This document shows positions 1-10,500 of a stretch of DNA of 64,000 nucleotides, in pieces. A model generated the notes under the pieces. That model had not been told where the DNA came from, made no database searches, and was given only the letters and a program-made list of their open reading frames with translations. Position numbers and translations under genes: made by a program. This stretch comes from CBDCWA01 sp965223255. GTDB lineage: Bacteria > Pseudomonadota > Alphaproteobacteria > Rhizobiales > Hyphomicrobiaceae. The stretch is from NCBI GenBank assembly GCA_965223255.1, contig CBDCWA010000004.1:1364001-1428000 (forward strand), given 5' to 3'. Within the stretch, counting starts at the first letter, position 1; every line of letters begins with the position of its first letter.

Positions 1-302
1 AAAACGCATCACACTACTCCGGTGCCAAAGCAGCTCTTCTCGGCTTCACCAAAACCTGGGCGCGCGAGCTTGCACCACATGGCGTGACCGTCAATGCCGT
101 AGCACCAGGCTTTATCAAAACCAACATGACCATGAGCAGACGCACGGACGCTGACCTGCCGCCACGCATCGCGCCAATCCTCATCGGCCGCGCCGGCGAA
201 CCCTTGGATATAACCTACGCCGTCGTCTGGTTTGCCTCCGACGAAGCAAGTTTTGTCACCGGCCAGGTGTTAAGCCCCAATGGTGGCGAATACATCACCT
301 AG
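1..302 (+). CDS. SDR family oxidoreductase, C-terminal fragment
   Basis: The reading frame is open from the left edge, so the N-terminal NAD(P)-binding half lies outside the window. The visible part has the catalytic YSGAK (YxxxK) of classical short-chain dehydrogenases, then the usual GVTVNAVAPGFIKTNM stretch that follows the active-site helix, and ends with a typical FVTGQVLSPNGG C-terminus. Family knowledge: these are NAD(P)H-dependent oxidoreductases, often 3-oxoacyl-ACP-reductase-like. The substrate cannot be told from this fragment. The next gene lies on the opposite strand and converges on it. Confidence 0.85.
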   Translation, partial: NASHYSGAKAALLGFTKTWARELAPHGVTVNAVAPGFIKTNMTMSRRTDADLPPRIAPILIGRAGEPLDITYAVVWFASDEASFVTGQVLSPNGGEYIT

Positions 303-375
303 TGCGTGTGCCGCGCGCCCGTGCGTCCGCCGAGATGTCCGCACAGGGGACCGGCCGGCATCGTGCGCGACAAAA

Positions 376-2091
376 CTACGCCCGCGCCTGGGTAATCACA
401 TTGACCAATGCCGGCGTGCCCGAACGGACCGCCGCCAATGCCTCTTCGAGCGCCCCCATCAATTGATCTGGATGCTCGACCCTGCGCCCCATCCCACCGA
501 CGGTTTCGATCGTTTTTTCGTAAGCCGGCGAGGGCATAAGCTCAGTCAATGGCATTTGATTGGCACTGGCCGCCTGCCCGTCGGGATAGACATGCAGCGT
601 TGCAGCACGCACGGCATGCCAGGACGCATTGTTGGCAATAATCGTTAAGGTCGCGAGGCCCTCTGACTTCTGCACGAAGTGATAAGGTATTGGATTGCCG
701 AACATATAAGATCCATCGCCGACAGCCACGATGACCTCACGCTCCGGTTGCGCAAGTTTCGCGCCTAGCGCCGCCCCGAGCCCGAGACCAAGCCCTCCGG
801 CCTGCGCTGAACCAATGAGCGAATGCGGCTCCGTGAGGTCCAGCAGCCCCACCGGCATCCCGAGTTCACTGAGACATATCGCGTCCTTAGCCTTCAGCGC
901 GTTGAGACAACCGGCGATGTGGGCGTTGCTCATCGGGACTTTATGAGCGGCTTCCGACAGCACCGTGGCGCGGCGCTGAACTAACGCTTGGCGCAGCTCC
1001 GAGATCTCAGCGCGACGCTCTTCAACGGCCTGGCGCCGATCGCCAACCACCTCCTTGAGGGTTGCGTAAAGCCGTTCGAGACCCTGGGGGACACTTCCGG
1101 CAACCAACAAATCATAGCGAAACCCGACGAAAGGGTACTGCGTGATCAAAGGATCCGGCGCCATATGGATGAGTTTTGCATCATCCCGCGGCGCAGCAGA
1201 TTTTGGGATCCATGGCACCGCGCAATCCACGACCAATACCAAATCTGCCCGTTGGAGAAGATCACCGGATGGCTCGAAGCCCAAATCCATTTCATGATCA
1301 GTCGGCAGGCTCAAATCCTTGGCGTCGGATTGTATAACCGGGATCGCAAACTCGCGCGCCAACTTCGACATGGCATGAAAGCCCGCCGTCGTTCGTCCAC
1401 CAGCAGATGTGATGATCAACGGAAACTTGGCCTGGGCAATCATTTGGGCCGCTTGAGCGATTGCCGCTTCGCTCGGTGCTGGCGCAGCCGCCCCGAGATC
1501 GCGGGCCGGGCCAGCCAACTCTTGCACCGCAGGATTTGCCAGGACTTCACGCGGCAATGTCAAATACACCGGACCGCAAGGCTCACTCATTGCCACATCA
1601 AGCGCCCGGTCGACAATAGCTTGCACCGGCTGTCCAGAGCGCAATTCATAATCCCATTTGACGAATTCGCGGACTATTCCCCCTTGATCGAAACATTCCT
1701 GTCCCCAGTGGATGGGCCGGTTACGCGAAGCAATATGCCCTGTCTCGCTCACCGGCGTACGCCCAGCAGCCAAGAGAATCGGCACATTGTCTTTTGCGGC
1801 ATTCATCAACCCGCAAAGCGCATTGGCCGTACCAACCGAGACGTGCACCATGACACCGGCAATCTTACCGCTTGCCCGGTAATAGCCGTAGGCCATCGAC
1901 ATCGCCAAATTTTCATGCGGCACCGTGATGAATCGCGGCACGGCCTGGCTTCCGTGCGTGCGGCTGATGGCCTCGATTATTGGCGCAAAATCCGTACCAG
2001 AGTTGGCAAAAACCACCTCGACACCGCGTTGGCCGAGTTGACGAATATAGGCTTCTGCCGTCAGGTCATAACCAACACCAGAACTGTCCAT
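376..2091 (-). CDS. Thiamine-diphosphate-dependent enzyme (acetolactate synthase/benzoylformate decarboxylase-like)
   Basis: About 571 residues with the three-domain layout of ThDP enzymes: an N-terminal Pyr domain with the activating Glu in PHENLAMSMAYGYY, a central Rossmann-like domain, and a C-terminal PP domain with the ThDP/Mg motif GDGSYMFGN ending about 30 residues later in NN (IIANNASW). The ATG at 2091 is chosen because GGAGGAA lies about 8 nt upstream; the frame also opens at a GTG 18 nt earlier that overlaps that ribosome site. It is shorter and more divergent than biosynthetic acetolactate synthase, and no small subunit is adjacent, so a catabolic decarboxylase/lyase or ALS-like role is likelier. 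The substrate is unknown. Confidence 0.85.
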   Translation of the reverse strand: MDSSGVGYDLTAEAYIRQLGQRGVEVVFANSGTDFAPIIEAISRTHGSQAVPRFITVPHENLAMSMAYGYYRASGKIAGVMVHVSVGTANALCGLMNAAKDNVPILLAAGRTPVSETGHIASRNRPIHWGQECFDQGGIVREFVKWDYELRSGQPVQAIVDRALDVAMSEPCGPVYLTLPREVLANPAVQELAGPARDLGAAAPAPSEAAIAQAAQMIAQAKFPLIITSAGGRTTAGFHAMSKLAREFAIPVIQSDAKDLSLPTDHEMDLGFEPSGDLLQRADLVLVVDCAVPWIPKSAAPRDDAKLIHMAPDPLITQYPFVGFRYDLLVAGSVPQGLERLYATLKEVVGDRRQAVEERRAEISELRQALVQRRATVLSEAAHKVPMSNAHIAGCLNALKAKDAICLSELGMPVGLLDLTEPHSLIGSAQAGGLGLGLGAALGAKLAQPEREVIVAVGDGSYMFGNPIPYHFVQKSEGLATLTIIANNASWHAVRAATLHVYPDGQAASANQMPLTELMPSPAYEKTIETVGGMGRRVEHPDQLMGALEEALAAVRSGTPALVNVITQARA

Positions 2092-2302
2092 AACCGCGTT
2101 CCTCCACAATCATTCGACGACAGGATCTCAACAGCTAGGGCCAGCAGCCCCAGCCGGCCTATGTCATTTATTCGAATGTACAGAAGCACATCGGCGAACC
2201 AGCGGCAATGGCGCACAGCTGGCGTTCAAAGTCCAAACTTGAATACGACAATTATTGGCGTTAGAGCCATGACCCGATAGCATTGATCAAATTGAGGCTG
2301 GC

Positions 2303-2650
2303 GTGATCACCAAGTTCCTAAAGACGATACTCCGCGCGTTGAACGTGGTATTTGCACCGATTTTACGCTTCCTTAGCGCCATCTTCATACTTGGTGCCGT
2401 GATCGCACTGACAACCGATTTCTCGCGACCGGAAGGGATCGGGACATTTCTAAGCCTGCACCAGCATCTCAGCGACTTTGCACCCAAAACGCTGTTAGCA
2501 ATGAAGCTCAATGCGCCAGATGCCGGATTTTCCAAGGTGCTACTTCGGACATACCTCAACCTGCCGGCATTCTTGAGTATGGGCATCACAGGCCTAACGT
2601 TGGCCTGGCTCGGCCGCCGCCGCCGTGAGGTGCAGATCTACATGAACTAG
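2303..2650 (+). CDS. Small membrane protein, unknown function
   Basis: 115 residues from a GTG start. It has a basic N-terminus, a hydrophobic stretch about residues 12-37 (FAPILRFLSAIFILGAVIAL), a soluble loop and a second hydrophobic segment about residues 86-103, then an RRRR stop-transfer end. This is a two-TM inner-membrane protein. I do not recognise a named family. It is monocistronic between two genes of opposite direction. Confidence 0.6.
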   Translation: MITKFLKTILRALNVVFAPILRFLSAIFILGAVIALTTDFSRPEGIGTFLSLHQHLSDFAPKTLLAMKLNAPDAGFSKVLLRTYLNLPAFLSMGITGLTLAWLGRRRREVQIYMN

Positions 2651-2704
2651 CACCAGACACCGAGCACGCCGGCAATTTTTACAATATATCAAGGGGTTCG
2701 GAGC

Positions 2705-3523
2705 CTAGTTTTGCACCGACCGCTTGACGGCATCTCGCGCCCGCTCACCGCGATCGATGTCAGGCGTTGCAAAATCGATTGCCATGCCAATCAGCAGCAT
2801 AACAACCAACACCCCCACCAAACCGAACATGACATTGCGGTGCCGCGTGTTAAGGGCCGCGATATCTGCGTCGGAAATCGGCAAGAATTCACCTTCTTGT
2901 TTTAACCCCAGCAGTTTTTGGGTCGCTGGGCGATGCACTGCCCCCTTGTCAACGATGTCAACGTTGGCGCGGCGCGCAATTTCATTGGCAATTTCTGGGA
3001 CGGGGAACAGCGGATCGAGGTCCGCCTCGCTGACATAGCCAAGCGAGTATGCGCCGCCATCTTTTGTAATAATCACTGCGCCTTGCATCATTACCGGCGC
3101 GAACCTCCCACCATAGATCTCGCGCCGCTTTTCTATCCGCTCAATATCCGTGAACATAATCTCCCGTTTACGGTAGAACAAAGTCGGTAAAAGCGCTTGA
3201 CGATAGGGCAGTACAAAACGCACGCCACGTTGGCCGATTTCAACCCGTGCCAGAATGGAGTTCAAAAGTTCGAAAATCACCAGCAACACAATAATCGTCA
3301 TGGCAATGCCAATCACGATCAGGCCCCAGGTGTCCAACCAGACGCCGTAAACAACGCGCTGGATGAACATGGCCGGCAAGCTCAAAAAGAACGGCATAAG
3401 AACCAGAAACACGGCAGCGTAAAAAAGTTTCCGACCGCCGCCCGCGCGATAGACTTTGGTAGCCGGCATCGAGAAATCCGGCACTGGTGCAGCCGACGTG
3501 CCCGCCCTGGTCTCATTTGCCAT
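2705..3523 (-). CDS. Membrane protein with PH-like/bacterial bPH domain, unknown role
   Basis: 272 residues. Two TM helices lie at about residues 33-52 and 64-90 (VFLVLMPFFLSLPAMF and LIVIGIAMTIIVLLVIF), then a soluble beta-rich region of about 130 residues (ARVEIGQRGVRFVLPYRQALLPTLFYRKREIMFTDIERIEKR), and a third TM near residues 232-250. The order TM-TM followed by a beta-rich module with an IMFTDIERIE strand resembles bacterial PH-domain membrane proteins. That assignment is inference. The partner and function are unknown. Confidence 0.6.
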   Translation of the reverse strand: MANETRAGTSAAPVPDFSMPATKVYRAGGGRKLFYAAVFLVLMPFFLSLPAMFIQRVVYGVWLDTWGLIVIGIAMTIIVLLVIFELLNSILARVEIGQRGVRFVLPYRQALLPTLFYRKREIMFTDIERIEKRREIYGGRFAPVMMQGAVIITKDGGAYSLGYVSEADLDPLFPVPEIANEIARRANVDIVDKGAVHRPATQKLLGLKQEGEFLPISDADIAALNTRHRNVMFGLVGVLVVMLLIGMAIDFATPDIDRGERARDAVKRSVQN

Positions 3524-3896
3524 TGAAACGCCTCCCCGTAACTGGAGTCATGACTAAATAGGATATAATCCAGGACCACAAATTTCGAGCGTTGCCAAGG
3601 CTAATGACCATTGCGATGGCATGCGCGGCGATCACATTGGTCGGAAAGCCATCATGCCGGCCAAGCCTGTGAACCCAGTAGCCCCGACAAAATCTGTGGC
3701 TTACCCACGAAAGACGTAAAATATCCATTAAAAACAAGGCAATAATTGTGACCGCCCCCAGTCACGCCCGCCACCCAATCAATTTAGTTCAAATCACACC
3801 TCAACGACCCTTAGAACTTCGCCGGCCCTCCTGTAAGATCGGATCAGACATCGCGGACGTATTTGTCATTACCTTCTCACCATGAGGAACGAGACC
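3524..3896. other. Intergenic region between divergent genes
   Basis: About 370 bp between the PH-like membrane protein (leftward) and msrA (rightward). It must hold both promoters. I see no repeat, RNA gene or convincing small ORF. Confidence 0.5.
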
Positions 3897-4559
3897 ATGT
3901 TTTTTGCGAGCAAGCCTCCAACGCTCCCCGAACCCGATCGCGCACTCAAGGGACGGGCCCATCCCATACCGACCGCTGAAACACATTATGTCCTTGGCAA
4001 TCCACTCAAAGGTCCGTTCCCCGCAACGCATGAGAAGGCGATGTTTGGCATGGGCTGTTTCTGGGGTGCGGAACGCAAATATTGGGAACTCCCCCAAGGC
4101 ATTACGGTTACTGCTGTCGGTTATGCGGCCGGCTATACGCCGAACCCGACTTATGAAGAAGTTTGTTCCGGCATGACAGGGCACAATGAAGTGGTGTTTG
4201 TGGTCTTCGATCCAAGCACCATCAGCTACGAGGTACTACTGAAGACGTTCTGGGAGAATCACGACCCGACCCAGGGCATGCGCCAGGGCAATGACGTCGG
4301 CACCCAATATCGTTCCGGCATTTACACCTATTCTGACACCCAACGCCAGGTTGCCGAACACTCCAAATCAGTCTTTGCGGACATATTGAAAAAAGCCGGC
4401 TATGGCGACATCACGACTGAGATCTTGCCGGCTCCGGAGTTCTATTACGCCGAGGATTATCATCAGCAATATCTCGCAAAAGTACCGCACGGTTATTGCG
4501 GGTTGGGTGGCACGGGACAGACCTGCCCAATCGGCATCGCACAACGCACGACCGGTTAG
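3897..4559 (+). CDS. msrA: Peptide-methionine (S)-S-oxide reductase MsrA
   Basis: MsrA reduces the S-epimer of methionine sulfoxide in proteins and free methionine, using thioredoxin as reductant. The catalytic signature GCFWGAER is at about residue 50, followed by conserved TAVGYAAGYTPNPTYEEVCSGMTGHNEVV and the FWENHDPTQGMRQGNDVGTQYRSGIY block. About 220 residues is typical for the longer MsrA form. The ATG at 3897 is preferred because GAGGAA lies 7 nt before it; an ATG at 3882 contains that site. It sits 14 nt upstream of a GST gene, and both are oxidative-stress proteins, so co-transcription is likely. Confidence 0.95.
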   Translation: MFFASKPPTLPEPDRALKGRAHPIPTAETHYVLGNPLKGPFPATHEKAMFGMGCFWGAERKYWELPQGITVTAVGYAAGYTPNPTYEEVCSGMTGHNEVVFVVFDPSTISYEVLLKTFWENHDPTQGMRQGNDVGTQYRSGIYTYSDTQRQVAEHSKSVFADILKKAGYGDITTEILPAPEFYYAEDYHQQYLAKVPHGYCGLGGTGQTCPIGIAQRTTG

Positions 4560-4573
4560 CAGGGGAGGGATCT

Positions 4574-5551
4574 ATGGGCCTTCTCATCGACGGCGTATGG
4601 CACGATAACGAACCGGTGCGGACCGGCAAAGATGGAGACTTTCAGCGCAAAGCTTCGGTCTTCCGCAATTGGATAACTCCGGACGGCCAACCGGGCCCAT
4701 CGGGCAACGGCGGCTTTCGCGCCGAGCCTGGCCGCTATCACCTTTACATTTCGCTCGCCTGCCCGTGGGCCCATCGCACGTTGATCGTTCGCCAGCTCAA
4801 GCGTCTGCAGGAGACCATCACATGCGATATCGTCCATCCAATCAACATCGAGGCCGGCTGGTCATTTGAGACCGACTTTGAGGCAACGACCGGCGATACC
4901 ATCAATGGCCGCAAGCATCTCTCCGAGATCTATGTTCTGGCCGACCCCAAATACACCGGCCGCGTGACCGTTCCAACGTTGTGGGACAAACAGCAAAACA
5001 CAATCGTCAGCAACGAATCGGCAGAAATCATCCGCATGTTTAATTCAGCCTTTGGCGATGCGTCTGGCCCCGATCTTTATCCGGCAGACCACCGCGAAGA
5101 GATCGACCAACTCAACGATCGCATTTATTCGGATGTGAATAACGGCGTTTATCGCTGCGGCTTTGCAACATCGCAAACGGCTTATGAAGACGCTTTTCAT
5201 AGACTGTTTCTGGCCCTCGATTGGCTGGATCAACATTTGAGCACCAGGCGCTATCTGGTCACCTCCTATCCAACGGAGGCGGACTGGCGGCTCTTTCCAA
5301 CGTTGGTGCGCTTTGATGCCGTTTATTTCAGCCACTTTAAATGCAATTTGCGCCGCATCGCTGACTATCCGGCGCTATCGGGATATCTGCGTGATCTCTA
5401 TCAATACCCGGGCATCAAAGAGACGGTGAACCTCGAACACATTAAGACCCACTATTATGGTGCGCAGCGCCGCGTCAATCCGACCGGCATTGTCCCAGTA
5501 GGCCCCGTTATTGACCTGGAACAGCCGCATAAGCGGGCTGCTCTTGGGTAG
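4574..5551 (+). CDS. Glutathione S-transferase, Xi class (glutathionyl-hydroquinone reductase-like)
   Basis: 325 residues from the ATG at 4574, preceded by AGGGGAGGGA. The thioredoxin-fold active site is ACPWAHRTLIVRQLK; its Cys is the nucleophile in Xi-class enzymes (YqjG/ECM4 type), which reduce glutathionyl-hydroquinones. Family-typical blocks follow: GRVTVPTLWDKQ, IVSNESAEIIRMFN, and in the helical domain PTEADWRLFPTLVRFDAVYFSHFKCN. It follows msrA closely. Its last 44 bp overlap the 3' end of the converging glutamate-synthase-like gene. Confidence 0.9.
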   Translation: MGLLIDGVWHDNEPVRTGKDGDFQRKASVFRNWITPDGQPGPSGNGGFRAEPGRYHLYISLACPWAHRTLIVRQLKRLQETITCDIVHPINIEAGWSFETDFEATTGDTINGRKHLSEIYVLADPKYTGRVTVPTLWDKQQNTIVSNESAEIIRMFNSAFGDASGPDLYPADHREEIDQLNDRIYSDVNNGVYRCGFATSQTAYEDAFHRLFLALDWLDQHLSTRRYLVTSYPTEADWRLFPTLVRFDAVYFSHFKCNLRRIADYPALSGYLRDLYQYPGIKETVNLEHIKTHYYGAQRRVNPTGIVPVGPVIDLEQPHKRAALG

Positions 5552-7046
5552 TCGGCGTGCCAACATCGGGGTAGAGTTCATTGAGGGGAATCGACTTACC
5601 ATTCGGTTGCACCAACCGGCAGTGAAATCTCTTAAGCGCTCTCGGATGCGGCACACCGCAGGAATGCGCAATAACACCCACACCGTATCGGATCTTGCCG
5701 ACATAATTCATAACCCGATGCGCTTTGTCAGTAGGGTCGAGCCCGCGTTGCAGGCGACGATCGTGCGTCGTCACACCGGTTGGGCAGGTGTTCTTGTTGC
5801 ACTTCAATGCTTGAATGCAGCCCAACGCGAACATAAACCCACGCGCCGACGCAATCGTATCTGCACCGGTACTCAACGCCCACGCAACCTCGGCCGGCGT
5901 AATGAGTTTACCTGATGCGATCACTTTTATGCGTTCACGAAGTCCGTGCTTTTTGAGGAGATCGATGACCATCGGCAAAGACTCGCGAATTGGCAGACCG
6001 ACGTTATCCATCAATGGCATCGGTGCTGCACCTGTGCCACCGTCTCCAGAATCGACCGCGATGAAATCCGGCGCACTCTCGATGCCCCGCGCCTTGATCT
6101 CCTCACATAAGGAATCAAGCCAGCCATAAGCCCCGATCGCCGCCTTAAAGCCGACCGGCTTTTTGGCAATTGATCTAAGACGATTGATGAAGTCCAAGAG
6201 TTGGCCGACATTATCGATTTCCGGATGACGATTTGGCGAAATCGATGGTTTTCCCCGAGGTATACCGCGGATTTTTGCAATTTCTCGTGTCACCTTTTCG
6301 GCAGGCAAGATTCCACCTTTGCCGGGTTTTGCACCTTGTGACATCTTCAGTTCGATCATCTTAATTTCAGGGCGTGCGGCGAGTAACTTGAGCTTCTCCT
6401 CATCCAGTCCACCATCATCATTGCGCACGCCATACTTGGCCGTGCCAATTTGAAAGACGATGTCGCAACCGCCTTCCAAATGCCATTTGGAGACGCCGCC
6501 TTCGCCCGTATTCAACCAACAGTTTGCAAGTTTGGCGCCCTTCGACAACGCTCTAACTGCAGGCCTGGACAACGCCCCGAAGCTCATGCCGGATATATTG
6601 ATAATCGACTGCGCCTCATAAGGATTTTCGCAATAAGGCCCGAAGGTAATCGGCGTTGCAGCGACCGCATCTTCATCAAGGGTGGGAAATGGGCAGTTAA
6701 CAAAAATTGGTGTGCCGACAATTGCGAGACTTCTCGTTGAGCCGAATGGTACCGTGTTGTCCCCGCCTTCCGAAGATCGATAGACCCATTCGCGCTCGGC
6801 GCGATTGAATGGCATCTCCTCGCGATCCATCGCGAAAAAATACTGGCGAAAAAACTCACCGAGCGTGGAGAACAAAGACCTGAACCGTCCGATCACCGGA
6901 TAGTTGCGTCGTACGGCGTCCTTCGTCTGTGAAATATCGATCACAAACAACACCATCAATACGAGGACGACAACCCCAACCATGAAAACAAACAGCGTTG
7001 CCATAACGCTCAAGCCCTGCATGGTAAATTGGCCGATCAGGTCCAT
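5508..7046 (-). CDS. FMN-binding glutamate synthase-like protein, membrane-anchored
   Basis: 512 residues. An N-terminal hydrophobic segment at about residues 10-35 anchors the protein. The rest matches the FMN/TIM-barrel domain of glutamate synthase: INISGMSFGALS, KLANCWLNTGEGGVSKWHLEGG, MSQGAKPGKGGILPAEKV, DSGDGGTGAAP, and a Cys-containing GCIQALKCNKNTCPTGVTTHD segment resembling the 3Fe-4S Cys region. The amidotransferase and C-terminal beta-helix domains of GltB are absent, as is usual for this stand-alone family, whose substrate is not established. The ATG at 7046 is chosen for the GGAGGTGG site just upstream; the frame opens 15 codons earlier without one. Confidence 0.85.
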   Translation of the reverse strand: MDLIGQFTMQGLSVMATLFVFMVGVVVLVLMVLFVIDISQTKDAVRRNYPVIGRFRSLFSTLGEFFRQYFFAMDREEMPFNRAEREWVYRSSEGGDNTVPFGSTRSLAIVGTPIFVNCPFPTLDEDAVAATPITFGPYCENPYEAQSIINISGMSFGALSRPAVRALSKGAKLANCWLNTGEGGVSKWHLEGGCDIVFQIGTAKYGVRNDDGGLDEEKLKLLAARPEIKMIELKMSQGAKPGKGGILPAEKVTREIAKIRGIPRGKPSISPNRHPEIDNVGQLLDFINRLRSIAKKPVGFKAAIGAYGWLDSLCEEIKARGIESAPDFIAVDSGDGGTGAAPMPLMDNVGLPIRESLPMVIDLLKKHGLRERIKVIASGKLITPAEVAWALSTGADTIASARGFMFALGCIQALKCNKNTCPTGVTTHDRRLQRGLDPTDKAHRVMNYVGKIRYGVGVIAHSCGVPHPRALKRFHCRLVQPNGKSIPLNELYPDVGTPTTQEQPAYAAVPGQ

Positions 7047-7092
7047 CAGACCACCTCCATAATGCTCAGAAGTGCAACACGCGTGCACCATA

Positions 7093-7119
7093 ACAGAAAC
7101 CCCGGCAAATTGCCGGGGC
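7093..7119 (-). terminator. Rho-independent terminator after trxA
   Basis: A perfect stem of CCCCGGCA paired with TGCCGGGG around a short loop spans 7100-7118. On the minus strand it is followed by TTTCTGTT. It lies just past the trxA stop and ahead of the next leftward gene. Confidence 0.7.
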
Positions 7120-7149
7120 CCCCAATTTCACATATATGCGAGAAAAAGT

Positions 7150-7479
7150 TCAGGCTGTCACGGATCCGCCGATCCATTCCTCAAGTTTGGATTTTTGCAC
7201 CAATGCGCCAACATGCTGATCGGCGACAGCACCATCCTTGAAAATCATAAGTGTCGGCATGGCGCGAACCTGATACTTCTCAGCAATCGAAGGGCTTTGG
7301 TCGACATCGACCTTAACGACCTTCAGCTTGCCCTCCATTTCCCCCGCGACCTGCTCAAGCGCTGGCGCCATGGCTTTGCACGGACCACACCATTCGGCAT
7401 AAAAGTCAACCAGCACGGGCTGTGTCGCCTTTAAGACCTCATCATCGAACGTCTGTTCCGAAACCAGCGTAGCGGCCAT
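7150..7479 (-). CDS. trxA: Thioredoxin
   Basis: 109 residues, standard TrxA size, with FYAEWCGPCKAMAPAL (active-site CGPC) and MPTLMIFKDG carrying the conserved cis-Pro. It is a cytosolic dithiol reductant for reductases such as MsrA. The start is the ATG giving MAATLVSEQTFDDEV; the frame continues 44 codons upstream into the addA tail region, but that extension is not thioredoxin-like. It lies downstream of addA, an arrangement common in alphaproteobacteria, and is followed by a strong hairpin terminator. Confidence 0.97.
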   Translation of the reverse strand: MAATLVSEQTFDDEVLKATQPVLVDFYAEWCGPCKAMAPALEQVAGEMEGKLKVVKVDVDQSPSIAEKYQVRAMPTLMIFKDGAVADQHVGALVQKSKLEEWIGGSVTA

Positions 7480-7531
7480 GTCATTTCTCCGATCTCCGCC
7501 CGCGGCGGACCAAAAATTGAATTCGCAGTAC

Positions 7532-10500
7532 TTAAGTAGCCTCTGCCAATGCGTCAAGTCGTGGCGCATCCAGCTCCCATAAAAGTGTCTGATATTGATC
7601 AAGCAACGCATCCGGTACCGCCAATATCGAGGCGCCTTCCGTCCAAAGAATGGCAGCCCGCACCGGCTTCATGCCAAAAATTTGACTGGCGGCAAGCCGA
7701 TAGGCGGCGAGTTGGTAGAGATAGGCTTCAGGAACATCGGCGACAGATTTCGGCGCCCGCCGATTGCTCTTGTAATCGACGATCAGCACCTCGTCCTCGG
7801 CGACGATCAGTCGGTCGATCTCACCGGTAATTCGCAACGGTAAGCCGTCGCCATCCGGCCTCTGGATCTCAGCGACGATCGGCACTTCGGCGCGGGCCTG
7901 TGGGCCAAACACCGCAGCAAACTTGCTGTCCCGCACAATAGCCAATGATTCGCGAATGATCTCATCTTGTACAGCTTGATTGAAATCGCCGGCTCGCGCG
8001 GCAACGAAAGCCCGCGCGACGTGCTCTTGATCGTCGTGCGCCACATCAGGAATATACTCAAGAAGAGCATGCGTAATGAGACCGCGCTGCAATCGCTGTT
8101 CACGCGCCATCTGGAAAGGTGATGGGTTGACCTCTTCGCCGATACGGTCGCGGTCCGTTCGTTGTGGTTCGATCGGATCGCCACTCGGGTCATAATCGAG
8201 CGGTACCAGCTGTGACGGAGTGATGGGAATGGTTAGTCGGGTCTCTGCGGCAACCGCCTGATTGGCCCACGATGGTGCAGCAACGACGGCATGGTCCGCG
8301 TCACCAACGTCGTCTACGACAACTGCTGGCACGGCTTGCGGGCAGTGATACCGCCTGACCTGCTGGCCCGTTTCATCATCGACCGTTTCCAGCAGCGGCT
8401 CGAGACCGGTCTCAATAAGATCATACCAACATCCCGGCGCCCGCCCACTCTTACCCTCAAAGCCAGAAATATATAGTCGGTCGCGCGCGCGCGTCATCGC
8501 CACATACAGCAAACGATTGCGTTCTTCACCTTCGCGCCGTTTACGATCATCTTTGGCGCCAGCAATTGGTGCCAGCTTGCTACTGCCCTTTACAGTCCAT
8601 GCGCACAGCGGCAGTGCTTCGCTACCAACACCGTCGTCCGCAATTTCGACGACACCAACCTCCCGGCCGCGACCACCAGAGCAGGTATCCGGCAAAAACA
8701 CGATTGGCGCCTCCAAGCCTTTGGCGCCATGCACCGTCATCACCCGTACTTCATTGCGACCATGCTCCATATCGCGCTTCAATTCGCGTTTGCCTTTTCG
8801 CAGAAAATCAAGAAAGCCCGTCATCGACGGAATAGATTTGTCATCAAAGGCAATTGCCAACGATAAAAATTCGTCGATCGGATCGATCGCCTCAGGCCCA
8901 AGTCTTGAAAGGAGACGCGCCCGCATCCCATCGCGATCAAGGAGGGCAGAATAGAATTCGAACGGCGGCTTAAGATCTGCAAGCGCGCGCCACCGCTTGA
9001 GGGTATCGGCGACACCGGCATATGCCTCGGAATGTCCCGCCGCTCCCAGGAGGCTGGCCCATAACATCCCCTTGCGCTTAGGTGCCAGTTGCAACAGATC
9101 ATCGTCATCGAGCCCGAACAGCGGCGACTTTAAGACTGTCGCAAGCGCCAGGTCATCTTCCGGCAGAACCAGAAAATCACCCAGCGCCATCAAATCCTGC
9201 ACCGCAACTTGTTCGGTGAGCATCATCCGGTCAGCGCCTGCAACCGGAATACCCTTGGCCTTAAGGGCAGCAACCATCGGCTCTGCAAATGGGTTCCGAC
9301 GCCTGACCAGAATCAATATATCGCCGGGGCGAATGGGACGGTCTTCCGAAAGCAGTCGCTCTCCTGTCGAGAGCCAACTGGATATCTTATCAGCAATACG
9401 CCACGCCAACCGGTCGCCAGGTGCCGTAGCACGCGCATCCTCCAACGGCGCCCAGACATCGACGTCTGCCGCCTCGTCGAACACTTCCGTCGGCCACAAC
9501 TCGACCAAACCAGCCTGCCCAATACGGAGTGCCCGGTGTTGCAAGGCCTCATGGCGATCCCCAAGCCCCGGTGTCACTGCGGGATCGTCAAAGATTCTGT
9601 CAACGCTTTCAAGAATCGGTACGACCGTGCGGAAAGAGAGCGTCAGCGGCACCCGACACCAGGCCGCGCCGGCAAGCGTGGTCAAGGCTTCGAAGTTTTT
9701 CCCTGCTTCGGCAAACATCTCTGGTGCCGCACCCTGGAAGGAATAGATCGACTGCTTTTCATCTCCGACCGCAAATACTGTGCGCTTGACATCGCGCGCG
9801 CCGACGCCGGAGAAGAACTCCCGCGCCAGATGATCGACAATCGTCCATTGTTGCGGGCTCGTATCCTGCGCTTCATCGACGAGAATATGATCGAGCCCAC
9901 CATCGAGTTTATAGAGTACCCATTCCGCCATACTCACGCCGGCAAATAGGCTCTCCGTCCGCTGAATGAGATCGTCGAAATCAAGCCCGGCATGACGCGC
10001 TTTGGCGAGGTTATATGCCTGTTGCACCTCAAGTGCGATGGTCAGCAGCGCCATTGTGGCCTCAACCGCGATCAGCCCCTGACGTTCACACACCAGCGCA
10101 TGAACACGGTCAATCGTGCGCACCAACCGCTGAGCAACGTCGCCATGATTGTCCTTTATGGCTTTCGTGATCAACCCGCTTTCCTTGCGCGGGGACTTAT
10201 CAGCGGTTAGAAATGCCGTTTCAAGTGCTTCGACACGCTGTTGCAGGGTGGACCCACGGCGAGCTTGCATAAGGTGTTCAGCCAGTTTCTGATCAGTCTT
10301 CTTTCCCTCGACAAGCGTTGACACCGCACGCTCCAGAAAATCATCCGGCAACACTTCGCCAATCTCACGATCAATATCCGTTCGTGAAACGCCATCTCGC
10401 ACATCGAACACTTGGCGATACCGTGCCATAACGTCCGCCCAGGATGCCTCGCCCTCATCCTGGATCAACGCCATGCTTTCCAACCATGACCGGTGAGAAA

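Noticed and set aside
988..2280. 430-codon plus-strand ORF
   Set aside because: It lies almost wholly antisense to the ThDP enzyme gene, has no recognisable motif and is a shadow of the high-GC coding sequence.
9209..9949. 246-codon plus-strand ORF
   Set aside because: Antisense to addA, which has full helicase motifs in this stretch.
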